Assembly: GCF_002006345.1 (NCBI RefSeq)
Contig: NZ_LZZM01000132.1
Location: forward strand, 1-64,000
From: Clostridium puniceum
Lineage (GTDB): Bacteria; Bacillota; Clostridia; Clostridiales; Clostridiaceae
Direction of reading: 5' to 3'
DNA: 64,000 nucleotides
Position numbers and translations under genes: made by a program. The notes beneath the pieces are model-generated. The model had not been told where the DNA came from, made no database searches, and saw only the letters and a list, made by a program, of their open reading frames with translations. Positions 1-7,225 of the stretch are shown piece by piece (position 1 is the stretch's first letter; the number at the start of each line of letters is the position of its first letter).

Positions 1-1
1 T

Positions 2-136
2 GGAGCAATGCAAACTGGTTGGATAAAAGATGGTGGGAAAGACTACATGCTATATTCTACTGGACAAATGGTATCTAATATAGATTATGTAGGCTATAGA
101 TTTGATAGTGATGGTGTTGCAACTAAAATAAGTTAA
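2..136 (+). CDS. C-terminal end of a cell-wall-binding repeat protein (partial)
   Basis: The window opens inside a gene; the last 44 codons read in frame from base 2 to a TAA. The visible peptide has the choline/glucan-binding repeat pattern (TGWIKDGGKDYMLYSTGQMV, then a GYRFDSDGVA strand), the repeat that anchors clostridial and streptococcal exported proteins to wall teichoic acid or glycans. The catalytic or N-terminal part lies upstream and cannot be seen. A related repeat occurs in the secreted protein at 3360. A hairpin with a T-rich tail follows at once, so this is the end of its transcript. Confidence 0.75.
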   Translation, partial: GAMQTGWIKDGGKDYMLYSTGQMVSNIDYVGYRFDSDGVATKIS

Positions 137-141
137 GTCTT

Positions 142-174
142 AGAGTATGGGAGTAATCCTGTACTCTTATTTTG
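142..174 (+). terminator. Intrinsic terminator
   Basis: A six-pair stem, AGAGTA (142-147) with TACTCT (162-167), is followed by TATTTTG. It lies 5 bases after the stop of the partial wall-binding gene. The stem is short, so it is a modest terminator. Confidence 0.5.
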
Positions 175-266
175 TATAAATAAATCTTATCATATTAGGT
201 TAAAATATCTATAAATTATACGATAATAAATTTAAGCTTCTATATTTTAATTTAAGGGGTGAGCTT

Positions 267-416
267 ATGAGTAATGTAACTAAAGATACAATAATGGAAA
301 CAATGAAAGGACTTCCAGAGGAGCAACAAGAAATTATATTACATTTAATGGAGATATTTGAAGGTGAAGAAGAGACGATTAATGAGTATATAAAGAACGA
401 GTTAATTAATAGGTAG
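267..416 (+). CDS. Small acidic hypothetical protein (49 aa)
   Basis: The ATG at 267 is preceded by AAGGGGTG (about 6 bases away), a good ribosome site. The 49-residue product is acidic and predicted helical, with the cluster EGEEETINEYIKNEL and no signal peptide or membrane segment. I do not recognise a family. It stands alone between the upstream terminator and a T-rich stretch. The clean start, absence of rare runs and charged-residue pattern favour a real small gene, but there is no independent support. Confidence 0.45.
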   Translation: MSNVTKDTIMETMKGLPEEQQEIILHLMEIFEGEEETINEYIKNELINR

Positions 417-846
417 TGTAATTATTGATATAATACATTTGGCTAAATTGCCAGACGGTAGGCGTTAGAGGTAGATTTGTTAGAAATGGTAGGTCTGCCT
501 TTATTTTGTTAAAGAAATGTACAGAAAAGTGAATTATAATAGAAATTGGTAAAAATTTTTTCATTAATTAAGGGCAGCAGATGGGAGAAATCTTGTTTGC
601 TGCCCTTATTTTATTCAAAATTATTTACATAATATGTTATAATTAATGAGAAATGGTAATTTAGCACAAAGAACGTATTTTTAGGAGGTATAAAAAATGG
701 AACGAATGCCACATAAATAATCAACTCCATATTGTGGATATATGTATATTTGAATATAGCATTCAAAATATAGTAAGAGTATTTTCCATAATATATTATA
801 ATTTCTTATAGGTATTTCCGACTTTGAATTGTGAGGTGTTAATTAA
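417..846. other. Intergenic: orphan terminator and an 8-codon ORF with a strong ribosome site
   Basis: This stretch holds a strong hairpin terminator (569-612, listed separately). It also has TTAGGAGGT followed 7 bases later by ATG and only seven codons (MERMPHK) before TAA at 718-720. The tiny ORF could be a leader peptide for the lipoprotein gene 127 bases further on, or the stump of a lost gene. Nothing else recognisable. Confidence 0.3.
569..612 (+). terminator. Strong intrinsic terminator
   Basis: A perfect 11-bp stem (TAAGGGCAGCA at 569-579 with TGCTGCCCTTA at 598-608) is followed by TTTTA. No gene on the plus strand ends just before it. It either closes the 49-aa transcript after a 150-base 3' region or ends an unannotated RNA. 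Confidence 0.7.
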
Positions 847-1572
847 ATGATATTAGAAAGATTATTTAACTTAAAAAATAGAAAGATTAACTTTATACTT
901 ATTATTATGATGATTACAATCTTTTGTAACTATTTTGTAGGCTGTAGTACTAAAAATACCACTACTACTACAGATGAAACAACTAAAGAAACACAAAAAT
1001 TAAATAATAATACAACTGATGAAGTTGTAAAAGAAATAAAAAAATCACAAAACTTAACATTTACAAAAGTAGTATATGCTTCAAAAGATAGAGTTATTTT
1101 ATATTGCGGTATTGGTTTGATTGTCTATGATATCATAAATCAACAAATTTATAGAGCAATAGATTTAAAATCTATTCATATGAATTTGTTTCAAGGTGAT
1201 GATGTTACTATATTTAAAGTAAAAGTGGATGGAAGTCAAATATTAATGTATAACGAATTAATGTACAATAAATCAAATAACCTTGATGATAGATATTTAT
1301 ATGATATAGAAAATGATATATTAGAAAAAACTGATATTAAAGAATTTACCAATCAATATGATGGAATGAATCAGTTTGGTGAAATAAATCCTTATAATGA
1401 TGACCATTTAAAAAAATATGAAAACATGGAGTTTATTGACTGTATAAATATAGATAAGAGCAGTATTTGTTATTTGATTCATCCTCGTAGCTCAGAAGAA
1501 ACGGCACTTTTACAAATGCTCATAGTAAATAAAGATACAAATAAAGATACAATGTATACTATTTTCAGTTGA
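847..1572 (+). CDS. Putative lipoprotein, unknown function (241 aa)
   Basis: The N-terminus is basic (to about residue 18), then hydrophobic (LIIMMITIFCNYFV), then VGC at about 33, which fits a lipobox with an unusual aromatic at -3. The protein would be cut and lipidated at this Cys and tethered outside the membrane. A Thr/Lys/Asn-rich linker (residues 35-70) leads to a globular part rich in Tyr, Asp and Asn with no motif I recognise. GAGGTG precedes the ATG at 847. The gene is monocistronic, ending in a bidirectional hairpin at 1659. Function unknown. Confidence 0.7.
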   Translation: MILERLFNLKNRKINFILIIMMITIFCNYFVGCSTKNTTTTTDETTKETQKLNNNTTDEVVKEIKKSQNLTFTKVVYASKDRVILYCGIGLIVYDIINQQIYRAIDLKSIHMNLFQGDDVTIFKVKVDGSQILMYNELMYNKSNNLDDRYLYDIENDILEKTDIKEFTNQYDGMNQFGEINPYNDDHLKKYENMEFIDCINIDKSSICYLIHPRSSEETALLQMLIVNKDTNKDTMYTIFS

Positions 1573-1658
1573 TTTATATTAGTTTATAAAATAAAGAGTA
1601 ATATTTGACTGGGAGACTGTATTGGTATAATCTACAGCTATTTTATTATATAGAGAAA

Positions 1659-1703
1659 CCCCTACAAGATAGATTTTTATAAGGTATCTTGTAGGGGATA
1701 TTT
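1659..1703. terminator. Bidirectional terminator between convergent genes
   Basis: A perfect 13-bp stem (CCCCTACAAGATA at 1659-1671 with its complement at 1685-1697). It is placed between the lipoprotein gene ending at 1572 on plus and the secreted gene ending at 1726 on minus. T-rich flanks occur on both strands. Confidence 0.75.
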
Positions 1704-1725
1704 TAGTTACCACTAAACTATTATT

Positions 1726-2259
1726 TTAATTATCTACATCTGAACGGTCTTCTAATCTTTCTAATAATTCTTTAGAAGGGCGTTCATTAGAAATACTGTT
1801 TAAAGAAGAATCCAATGCTATGTTATTATTGCTTTTCTTTTTGTCATTAATTTTCATTTGAGCTTCTATATCCGCTAACTTTTTCTCAGTTTTATCAATG
1901 AAATCCTGGTTTTCTTGCACGTAATGTACTTTTTGTTCTTCTTTAGTATCCGCCAAACCACATTTAACACCAGCTATAAATGATTCAAGCTCTCTTCTAT
2001 AATCTTCTTCAGTTTTTGTCTGTTCGCTTAGATCTGCTATTTGTATTCCCAGTGATTTTACTGCTTTAGCTTGGCTGGAAGTAGTTGAATAGACACCTGT
2101 CTTCTCCAAATCGCTTTTTTGGGAATTGAATTGTTCTTTTAATGTTTCAATTTTACTTTGTAAATTGATTGAAGAAGCTGTTACAGTTGTAGATCCTACC
2201 GCAGAAATAATCACTAAAGCAGAAATAGCAAATTTTAATAATTTTCTATTTTTATTCAT
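1726..2259 (-). CDS. Secreted coiled-coil protein (177 aa)
   Basis: The N-terminus is a signal peptide (MNKNRKLLKFAISALVIISA, then VGSTTVTASS with an Ala-Ser cleavage site near residue 29). The rest is almost all charged helix with heptads (about 35-60 and 78-140: LEKTG, EQTKTEEDYRRELESF, KTEKKLADIEAQMK), so an extended coiled coil is expected outside the cell. It starts 11 bases after the stop of the amidase-domain gene, with AAGGAGG before the ATG, so the two are one transcript and both products are exported. No enzyme motif is visible; a structural or modulating partner of the amidase is an inference only. Confidence 0.7.
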   Translation of the reverse strand: MNKNRKLLKFAISALVIISAVGSTTVTASSINLQSKIETLKEQFNSQKSDLEKTGVYSTTSSQAKAVKSLGIQIADLSEQTKTEEDYRRELESFIAGVKCGLADTKEEQKVHYVQENQDFIDKTEKKLADIEAQMKINDKKKSNNNIALDSSLNSISNERPSKELLERLEDRSDVDN

Positions 2260-2270
2260 AAATATCCTCC

Positions 2271-2870
2271 TTATTTACCATTTTTAATAAGATGAAAACA
2301 AACTCCACTACTGCTAGGTTTACCTGTTAGATAACCTTTAAGATTTCCATCTTTATAATAACCAGAACTAGAAGTTGAGTGCTGAGCATAAGATAGATAT
2401 TTTGAAGAGTTATCATATCCGGTAATTATTTGGGAATGTGTTGCATTTACTCCATTCACCGTTGGTGTATAATTTACTATATCGCCTGGCCATAGCATTG
2501 AATAAATTGAATTCCATTCGTGCAAAGCGACCCCGACAGAATAAACTCTATAATCATAATCCCGATTTTGCGACCAGTAATACCTAAAATTATTTGCGTT
2601 TTGCCAAGGACCTGTACCAGGTTTCCATTCACTAGTAAGGCTCATTCCACCTGCATATAAACATTGGGAAATAAAGTTTGTACAATCACCTTGACCTGGA
2701 ACATCGTAATGGGGATAGGCTGGATTATTTGATTCAGCCCAATCATTAGCATAACTTACAGCATCATCTCTATTGTATCCTGAATTTGAATTAGCAAATG
2801 TAGTAACACTGCTCGCAGTTAAACATAGCATTGTTGCAATTGCAAGAACTGTTTTTTTACATTTTATCAT
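2271..2870 (-). CDS. Secreted Amidase_6 (putative amidase domain) protein
   Basis: The frame is open further upstream, but the start at 2870 (MIKCKKTV) has a strong AAGGGGGGA site and begins a clear signal peptide ending near FANS (residue 25). The mature 175 residues match the clostridial and bacillar Amidase_6 family: YNRDDAVSYANDWAESNNP, then GQGDCTNFISQCLYAGG with the likely catalytic Cys, and ATHSQIITGYD carrying the His. The fold is NlpC/P60-like (papain-like), so a cell-wall or peptide amidase acting outside the cell is likely; the substrate is unknown. First gene of a two-gene unit with the coiled-coil protein. Confidence 0.85.
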   Translation of the reverse strand: MIKCKKTVLAIATMLCLTASSVTTFANSNSGYNRDDAVSYANDWAESNNPAYPHYDVPGQGDCTNFISQCLYAGGMSLTSEWKPGTGPWQNANNFRYYWSQNRDYDYRVYSVGVALHEWNSIYSMLWPGDIVNYTPTVNGVNATHSQIITGYDNSSKYLSYAQHSTSSSGYYKDGNLKGYLTGKPSSSGVCFHLIKNGK

Positions 2871-3359
2871 TATTTGTCCCCCCTTATTGTCATATTTTAC
2901 ATTTATTGTCTTGAGTATTTTTACATAACTTGTAAGAAATGTACATAATAATTGCACCAAATGCATAAATTCGAGCGTAAAATAACTCAAAAATATACAG
3001 ACTTGGTGCAAAGTATATTTTTCCCATATAAATGCCTTAAAACAATACAAATGACATGTGGGCTATTTTTATACGTATTTTAAGTTGTTTCTTAATCCTT
3101 CTTAAAGATGCAGTCATTGATTTTGCTGCATTTTTTGTCCAAATGAAAAAAGGCAGAGCCGAAGCTCCACCAGTCCATTTTGCAATATAATTTTAACATA
3201 TATAAATTCATAAAGGAAGAGATAGTATTTAGGTGATGAGTAAAAATACTATCTCTTTCATATATTATTGAACAGAAAAATTATGAACACAATAGTATTA
3301 TTGACAAAAGTTTCTAATAATATACAATAATAGTATAAGAACAAAGGGGGGAAACAATA
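2871..3359. other. Intergenic between divergent secreted-protein genes
   Basis: It holds the minus-strand leader of the amidase gene, a small hairpin followed by T6 on the plus strand (ATGCAG 3108-3113 with CTGCAT 3126-3131), and the plus-strand promoter at 3301. The hairpin has no plus-strand gene ahead of it, so it may end an antisense transcript or be incidental. Confidence 0.35.
3301..3328 (+). promoter_or_regulatory. SigmaA-type promoter of the wall-repeat protein gene
   Basis: TTGACA at 3301-3306, 16-base spacer, TACAAT at 3323-3328, then about 30 bases to the start codon at 3360 with an AAAGGGGGG ribosome site between. Confidence 0.7.
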
Positions 3360-4127
3360 ATGAAAAATTTAAGAAGAATACTTGCTAGTTTGATTACATT
3401 TATATCATTGTTAGGAGCAAATCCAGTAGTGATACATGCAGACTGGAAAGAAGATAATAAAGGCAAATGGAATACAGAAGGTAGTTCATATTCGATAGGT
3501 TGGAAACAAATTGATAATACTTGGTACTATTTTTATCCAGATTCTAATTATGATATAAAAGGGTATATGGCACATGATACTATTATTAATGGATACTATT
3601 TAAATAATAATGGAACTTGGTCAAATGGAGGATCTGAAATACAAACATATATTAATTTATTAAACGATACAAATTGGCAGAAAAAGAATGGAATTATATT
3701 TGGTAATGATAAAAGTACTGTAGATAAAAATATTATTGTAGATATAGACCAAGATGGAGTATTTGAAATGTTATTACATCATGGAACTTGTGAGGCAAAC
3801 TCAACAATATCTATAGTTACGTATAATAATGGTAATATTAAAAAAATAGAAGACATAGGCATTCCTGATGGTGGTTATTATGGATATAGTAACTCTAAAA
3901 GAGTATTTTTTATTAGCGCTGGACGTATGGGACATTATTTCACCGATGGATATAAACTAGAGAATAATGAGTGTAAGAAAGTATTTTCAAGTACCGATGA
4001 TGAAGTATATTCAAGAGATGATGAAAGTCTAATTGTAATCGGACATAATTATACTGTAAATGGACAAGAAGTTTCTGCAACAGAATATGATGAATCCTTT
4101 AAAAAATTTGGTAAAATAGAAAAATAA
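3360..4127 (+). CDS. Secreted protein with wall-binding repeat (255 aa)
   Basis: A signal peptide (MKNLRRILASLITFISLLGA, cleavage near HADW at residue 28) is followed by one or two aromatic wall-binding repeats (SIGWKQIDNTWYYFYPDSN, then GYYLNNNGTW) to about residue 90. The C-terminal 165 residues form a separate beta-rich domain with DIDQDGVFEML, an EF-hand/FG-GAP-like calcium-binding loop. The repeats suggest attachment to the wall; the C-terminal domain function is unknown. The start is set by AAAGGGGGGAAAC just upstream. Own promoter and terminator, so monocistronic. Confidence 0.8.
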   Translation: MKNLRRILASLITFISLLGANPVVIHADWKEDNKGKWNTEGSSYSIGWKQIDNTWYYFYPDSNYDIKGYMAHDTIINGYYLNNNGTWSNGGSEIQTYINLLNDTNWQKKNGIIFGNDKSTVDKNIIVDIDQDGVFEMLLHHGTCEANSTISIVTYNNGNIKKIEDIGIPDGGYYGYSNSKRVFFISAGRMGHYFTDGYKLENNECKKVFSSTDDEVYSRDDESLIVIGHNYTVNGQEVSATEYDESFKKFGKIEK

Positions 4128-4154
4128 AACACTAATATACTAAAATTATTTAGT

Positions 4155-4182
4155 ACCTAGATTAATTTCTAGGTCTTTTTTC
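4155..4182 (+). terminator. Intrinsic terminator
   Basis: ACCTAG (4155-4160) pairs with CTAGGT (4169-4174), followed by C and T6. It closes the wall-repeat gene. Confidence 0.7.
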
Positions 4183-4239
4183 TATGTAATTTTAATAAGT
4201 CTTTTTAATAAAATTTGTATTTAATACGTAGTTATTTTG

Positions 4240-4442
4240 GGAAATGAAATTAGTACCGAAGAACATTTTCTTTTATTATGCTTACATAGATTCTATTTAG
4301 GATATATATATAAATGGGTGTAATACAATTATTATTAGGTACTATTTTTGCAATACTAATGCTTTCAATAAGTTGATTTGTAGTAGAAATATGGGCACTT
4401 GTAGAATTTGTATTAATATTATGTGGTAATTTAAAATATTAG
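4240..4442 (+). pseudogene. Frameshifted TM2-domain membrane protein remnant
   Basis: Two adjoining frames give the two halves of a TM2-domain protein. The first (4240-4320) ends CLHRFYLGYIYK, matching the family's HRFYLGK motif. The second (from 4314) continues GVIQLLLGTIFAILMLSIS, then a TGA at 4374, then FVVEIWALVEFVLILCGN, matching the family's second membrane helix. Restoring the first part requires a frameshift near 4312, and the TGA sits where a Trp would be acceptable. No ribosome site. I infer a small two-helix membrane protein gene broken by at least two lesions. Confidence 0.55.
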
Positions 4443-4488
4443 AAAGAGCTAGGAATATTAATTTTATTTCTAGCTTCGTTAAATTACT

Positions 4489-4731
4489 TTAATGTATTTT
4501 CTTCTTTTTTAATTCGTTCAATACAAATATTTGCAAAAAATTGAATATTTCAAGATCATCAACATGAAGTTCCTTAGATAATTTCAAAATAAGTTTAATG
4601 TTTGGATTGCATGATTCTGGACAATCTTACAATTCAAACATTAAACTTATTTTGCTAATCTTAAGCTTTTTAGCTAGCTCTTCTTGAGTTAACTCTAATT
4701 TTTCTCTTTGCTCTTTTATTATATAATCACT
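4489..4731 (-). pseudogene. Broken XRE-type helix-turn-helix regulator
   Basis: On the minus strand, after GGAGTGA (about 4732), an in-frame reading IIKEQREKLELTQEELAKKL (with ATA where ATG is expected) gives the first helices of an XRE domain. It then runs into ISLMFEL and a stop. Past the stop, ESCNPNIKLILKLSKELHVD in another frame is the second half of the same domain (normally ESGKRNPN). The junction is exactly where a 20-bp inverted duplication lies (4585-4654). The gene has therefore lost its start codon and is interrupted; it is not expected to make a repressor. Confidence 0.6.
4585..4654. repeat. Perfect 20-bp inverted repeat inside the XRE pseudogene
   Basis: Bases 4585-4604 are the exact reverse complement of 4635-4654, with a 30-base loop. 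The right arm replaces codons that should encode the recognition helix region. The left arm is the authentic coding sequence for NPNIKLIL, so the right arm looks like a secondary inverted copy. Confidence 0.85.
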
Positions 4732-4763
4732 CCTATAATAATTATTAAAGTAATGCTATTTTG

Positions 4764-5132
4764 TTATGAATTATGTTCAGGGTATTTAATTGAATTTATA
4801 ATTGATTGCAATGAAGTTGTAATCATATGTTTTTGGTCATCAGTTAAAGAATCGTTGTTGATTTTTAATTCATAATCTATATGGTATATTAACTTATTAA
4901 TATACTCACAAACATTAACATTTTCGCCTAATAACGTTAATGTGCTCACATCTAAGGCTCTAGCTATTTTTTCTAAATCATTTGGGCTTACATTTTCTAT
5001 ATCTCCGCATTCAATTTCATACAATACTAGGCTGTCAATTTGGGTTGCTATACTTAATTGTTTTCTACTAATACCGTTAGACTTTCTAAATCTTTTAACA
5101 TTTATTCCTAATATATTTATCTCGTTATTCAT
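4764..5132 (-). CDS. XRE-family transcriptional regulator (122 aa)
   Basis: An HTH_3 domain occupies residues 9-65 (VKRFRKSNGISRKQLSIATQ, then LYEIECGDIENVSPNDLEKI), followed by ARALDVSTLTLLGE. A C-terminal helical extension (70-122) probably dimerises. AAGGTG lies 8 bases before the ATG. It is followed downstream by the decayed XRE copy and preceded by another XRE gene on the same strand, so three relatives sit in tandem. The target is unknown; a sporulation or stationary-phase regulator is possible from the neighbouring Spo0E gene, but this is inference. Confidence 0.8.
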   Translation of the reverse strand: MNNEINILGINVKRFRKSNGISRKQLSIATQIDSLVLYEIECGDIENVSPNDLEKIARALDVSTLTLLGENVNVCEYINKLIYHIDYELKINNDSLTDDQKHMITTSLQSIINSIKYPEHNS

Positions 5133-5212
5133 TTGTATTTACACCTTCTTTTTCTTTTGATGATAAATACAATTTATCATATAAGCTTGGACAATTGAAG
5201 ACTAAGAATTAA

Positions 5213-5473
5213 TCAATTTTTAAAATATTGGCAATCGATACAAAATACACTTTTCTGATCTACCAAATTACATTTATCATCTAAATAAATAAATGCCCAA
5301 ATTTTTATAGGGCAGATATTTAACGCTCTAGAGATTTTCTTAATCGCTTCATTAGAAGGTAGCTTTTTACCAGACTCTATTCTGGAAATATGATTTGAAG
5401 ATAAACTGCATCTTCTTCCTAACTCGGATTGACTTATTCCTTTTTCCGTTCTTATTTGTGCTATTATATTCAT
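5213..5473 (-). CDS. XRE-family regulator with C-terminal cysteines (86 aa)
   Basis: The start at 5473 is chosen because TAGGTGAT lies just before it; an earlier in-frame ATG would add 15 unrelated residues. The HTH domain spans residues 3-60 (IIAQIRTEKGISQSELGRRC, NHISRIESGKKLPS). The last 25 residues carry three Cys (CNLV...FCIDCQYF), which could bind metal or sense redox state. It is divergent from the Spo0E-like gene, with 230 bases and a perfect palindrome between them, so it may control that gene. Confidence 0.78.
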   Translation of the reverse strand: MNIIAQIRTEKGISQSELGRRCSLSSNHISRIESGKKLPSNEAIKKISRALNICPIKIWAFIYLDDKCNLVDQKSVFCIDCQYFKN

Positions 5474-5600
5474 TAAATCACCTATTCGCCAAAATATTTT
5501 TGAAGTTTTTAATTGCATTTGGGTATATAGTTATTCTACGATATACAATTTGACAAAAACAGTGTAACTCGTAGGGAAAATAGGGAGAAATTGTCGGAAT

Positions 5601-5617
5601 TGTGTCCGGTGGACACA
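5601..5617. promoter_or_regulatory. Palindrome TGTGTCC-GGT-GGACACA, operator or small hairpin
   Basis: Seven-base perfect arms (5601-5607 and 5611-5617) around GGT, followed on plus by GCTTTTTG. It lies between divergent XRE and Spo0E genes. It could be a repressor operator or, with the T-run, a short terminator or attenuator ahead of the Spo0E gene. The unusually GC-rich arms stand out in this AT-rich region. Confidence 0.5.
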
Positions 5618-5705
5618 GCTTTTTGTGATATAATTATTAGCGAGGGAAGAATTTTTACTAAATACCAGAGTTGATGCATCACCTCTTATTCATAGGAGGT
5701 AACTT

Positions 5706-5888
5706 ATGGAAGATAAAAACAAAACAGAAGAACTTAGGATAAAACTATATGAAGCAATTGAGAAGTATGGGAGGGAATCTCCCAAAGCTTTAAAGATAAG
5801 TCAAGAGTTAGATAAATTAATAGTTAAAGATATGAAGAAAAAATTAAACAAGCAGCAGTGCAATTATAAAAAGAACAAGTGTTTGTAG
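5706..5888 (+). CDS. Spo0E-like sporulation regulatory protein (60 aa)
   Basis: This family of small aspartyl-phosphatases removes phosphate from Spo0A~P and delays sporulation. The protein is of family length and shows the signature LYEAIEKYGRESPKALKIS followed by QELDKLI (about residues 14-38), with the family's S-x-x-x-L-x-x-SQ-x-LD pattern. A Lys-rich tail follows. AGGAGG precedes the ATG. The divergent XRE gene upstream may regulate it. The particular response regulator is an inference; clostridial Spo0E-like proteins are less studied than those of Bacillus. Confidence 0.85.
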   Translation: MEDKNKTEELRIKLYEAIEKYGRESPKALKISQELDKLIVKDMKKKLNKQQCNYKKNKCL

Positions 5889-5981
5889 AATGCCAGTAAT
5901 TGTGATAAAAAAGCTTTAATAGTTAGGCTGTAAAAAATGCTAAAGAATAAAAATTAAACAACAAGAGGGAGAGCGGGTATT

Positions 5982-6227
5982 ATGGATAAAAAAGATTTTA
6001 AAAATGATGAAGAACATATTGTTGGAGAAAAAACAGAAATAAAAATTTATGAAAATGATGACGATTATATAATAGAAGCGTTGGAAGAGGTTGGAGATGG
6101 TCTCACAACTGAAATTTTTAAAGAGGTATTAGAAGAGAATACATTACGTAAAATCTGCAAATATATTGCTGTAAGAAAGGCTATTGAGAATATTCGTGTG
6201 AAAAAAATTAAAACTCTAAAACAATAA
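5982..6227 (+). CDS. Hypothetical small charged protein (81 aa)
   Basis: It follows the Spo0E-like gene by 93 bases on the same strand and ends in a terminator, so co-transcription is plausible. AGAGGGAGAG lies about 12 bases before the ATG, and no better start is present. The product is highly charged with an acidic N-terminal half (NDDDYIIEALEEVGDGLTTE) and a basic C-terminus (RVKKIKTLKQ), with no membrane segment. I do not recognise the family. Confidence 0.55.
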   Translation: MDKKDFKNDEEHIVGEKTEIKIYENDDDYIIEALEEVGDGLTTEIFKEVLEENTLRKICKYIAVRKAIENIRVKKIKTLKQ

Positions 6228-6245
6228 TATAATTATTATCCAAAC

Positions 6246-6284
6246 AATAGAACCTAACATCTAATTAAATGTAGGTTCTATTTT
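6246..6284 (+). terminator. Intrinsic terminator
   Basis: AATAGAACCT...ACAT (6246-6260) pairs with ATGTAGGTTCTATT (6269-6282) with one bulge, followed by TT. It closes the Spo0E/hypothetical unit just before the xpt promoter. Confidence 0.65.
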
Positions 6285-6297
6285 AATAAAAAAAGTT

Positions 6298-6326
6298 TTG
6301 GCATAAAACAAAATTTAATGTATAAT
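6298..6326 (+). promoter_or_regulatory. SigmaA-type promoter for the xpt leader
   Basis: TTGGCA (6298-6303), 17-base spacer, TATAAT (6321-6326). Transcription would begin near 6333, about 15 bases before the purine aptamer, leaving a leader of about 320 bases before xpt. Confidence 0.8.
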
Positions 6327-6346
6327 ACAAAATAAGTTTTATAGTA

Positions 6347-6499
6347 CATGCCTAAAAATATGTATCAGTTTGCAATGTATAGCATCTACCTGCTATCCAT
6401 AAATTAGCAGACTACGAGGTAGTGTTTTGGTTTTAAATATTATTTTAAGTATATTTATCTATAAATACAACACCTCGTTTAATTTCGAGGTGTTTTTAT
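6347..6499 (+). promoter_or_regulatory. Variant purine-class riboswitch with terminator, upstream of xpt
   Basis: The 3' half of a purine aptamer is unmistakable. It has CATCTACC (6383-6390), a P3 stem TGCTA/TAGCA (6391-6395, 6405-6409) with loop CCATAAA, then GACTACGAG (6410-6418). The specificity base corresponding to C74 of the B. subtilis xpt aptamer is C (6412), the guanine/xanthine type. The 5' half is atypical: P2 would be TATGTAT (6359-6365) with ATGTATA (6375-6381), its loop lacks the usual GG, and J2/3 reads GCATCTACC rather than GTTTCTACC. CGAGGT (6415-6420) can pair either in P1 or with ACCTCG (6472-6477) of the terminator, giving ligand-dependent termination. Numbering is from memory. 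Confidence 0.7.
6469..6499 (+). terminator. Riboswitch-controlled terminator
   Basis: AACACCTCG (6469-6477) pairs with CGAGGTGTT (6486-6494), followed by TTTATT. Its 5' arm can instead pair with bases 6415-6420 at the 3' edge of the aptamer, the antiterminator. Confidence 0.8.
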
Positions 6500-6655
6500 T
6501 ATGGAAAAAAATAGAAAATAATATATAATTTTACGTTGTTTATTAAAAAATAAATTTTTATTTAGGATATTAAAAAAATGGAGGGGAAAAAAGAAAATTA
6601 AAAAATCAATTATTATTAAATCTAGTTTTAAAAGTGTAGAATGGAGTGAACAGTA

Positions 6656-7225
6656 ATGAAAAATTTACATAAACGTATATTAGAAGAAGGAAAGGCTTTA
6701 TCAGATACTGTGTTAAAGGTTGATTCATTTTTAAATCATCAAGTTGATCCAGACTTAATGTATGAAATGGGTACATATTTTAAAAATTATTTTAAAAATC
6801 ATAAGGTTACAAAGATATTTACAATAGAAAGTTCAGGCATTGCACCAACTGTTATGACAGCAATGCAAATGAATTTACCTATGGTTATATTAAAAAAACA
6901 AGGCTCAAAAATTTTAAATAGTGATGTCTATCAAACAACAGTACATTCTTATACAAAGGGTTCAGATTATGAGTTAACATTATCTGAGAAATATATAAAT
7001 AAAGAAGATAATATATTAATTATAGATGATTTTTTAGCCAATGGGGAAGCAGCACTTGGAGCAGCACGTTTAGTAGAAGAGGCAGGAGCAAAGGTTGTTG
7101 GTATAGGAATTGTAATAGAAAAATCTTTTCAAAAAGGGCCACAAATGTTAAAAGATAAGGGCTATGATGTTTATTCATTAGCAAGAATATCTAAATTATC
7201 AAAGGGAACTATAGAATTTTTATAA
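6656..7225 (+). CDS. xpt: Xanthine phosphoribosyltransferase
   Basis: Xpt makes XMP from xanthine and PRPP in purine salvage. The 189-residue length and sequence match the Xpt family: [20 protein letters not shown] at the start and [12 protein letters not shown]. The PRPP-binding loop is [15 protein letters not shown] (about 118-132), and the C-terminal part is [17 protein letters not shown] lies about 10 bases before the ATG. The gene is alone (no pbuX permease behind it) and sits under a purine-class riboswitch, in keeping with the family's classical regulation. A terminator follows at 7335. Confidence 0.95.
   Translation: MKNLHKRILEEGKALSDTVLKVDSFLNHQVDPDLMYEMGTYFKNYFKNHKVTKIFTIESSGIAPTVMTAMQMNLPMVILKKQGSKILNSDVYQTTVHSYTKGSDYELTLSEKYINKEDNILIIDDFLANGEAALGAARLVEEAGAKVVGIGIVIEKSFQKGPQMLKDKGYDVYSLARISKLSKGTIEFL

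Noticed and set aside
4374-4376. In-frame TGA in the TM2-like gene as a selenocysteine codon
   Set aside because: The genome does handle selenium, but there is also a frameshift upstream, no ribosome site and no visible SECIS hairpin directly after the TGA; decay is simpler.
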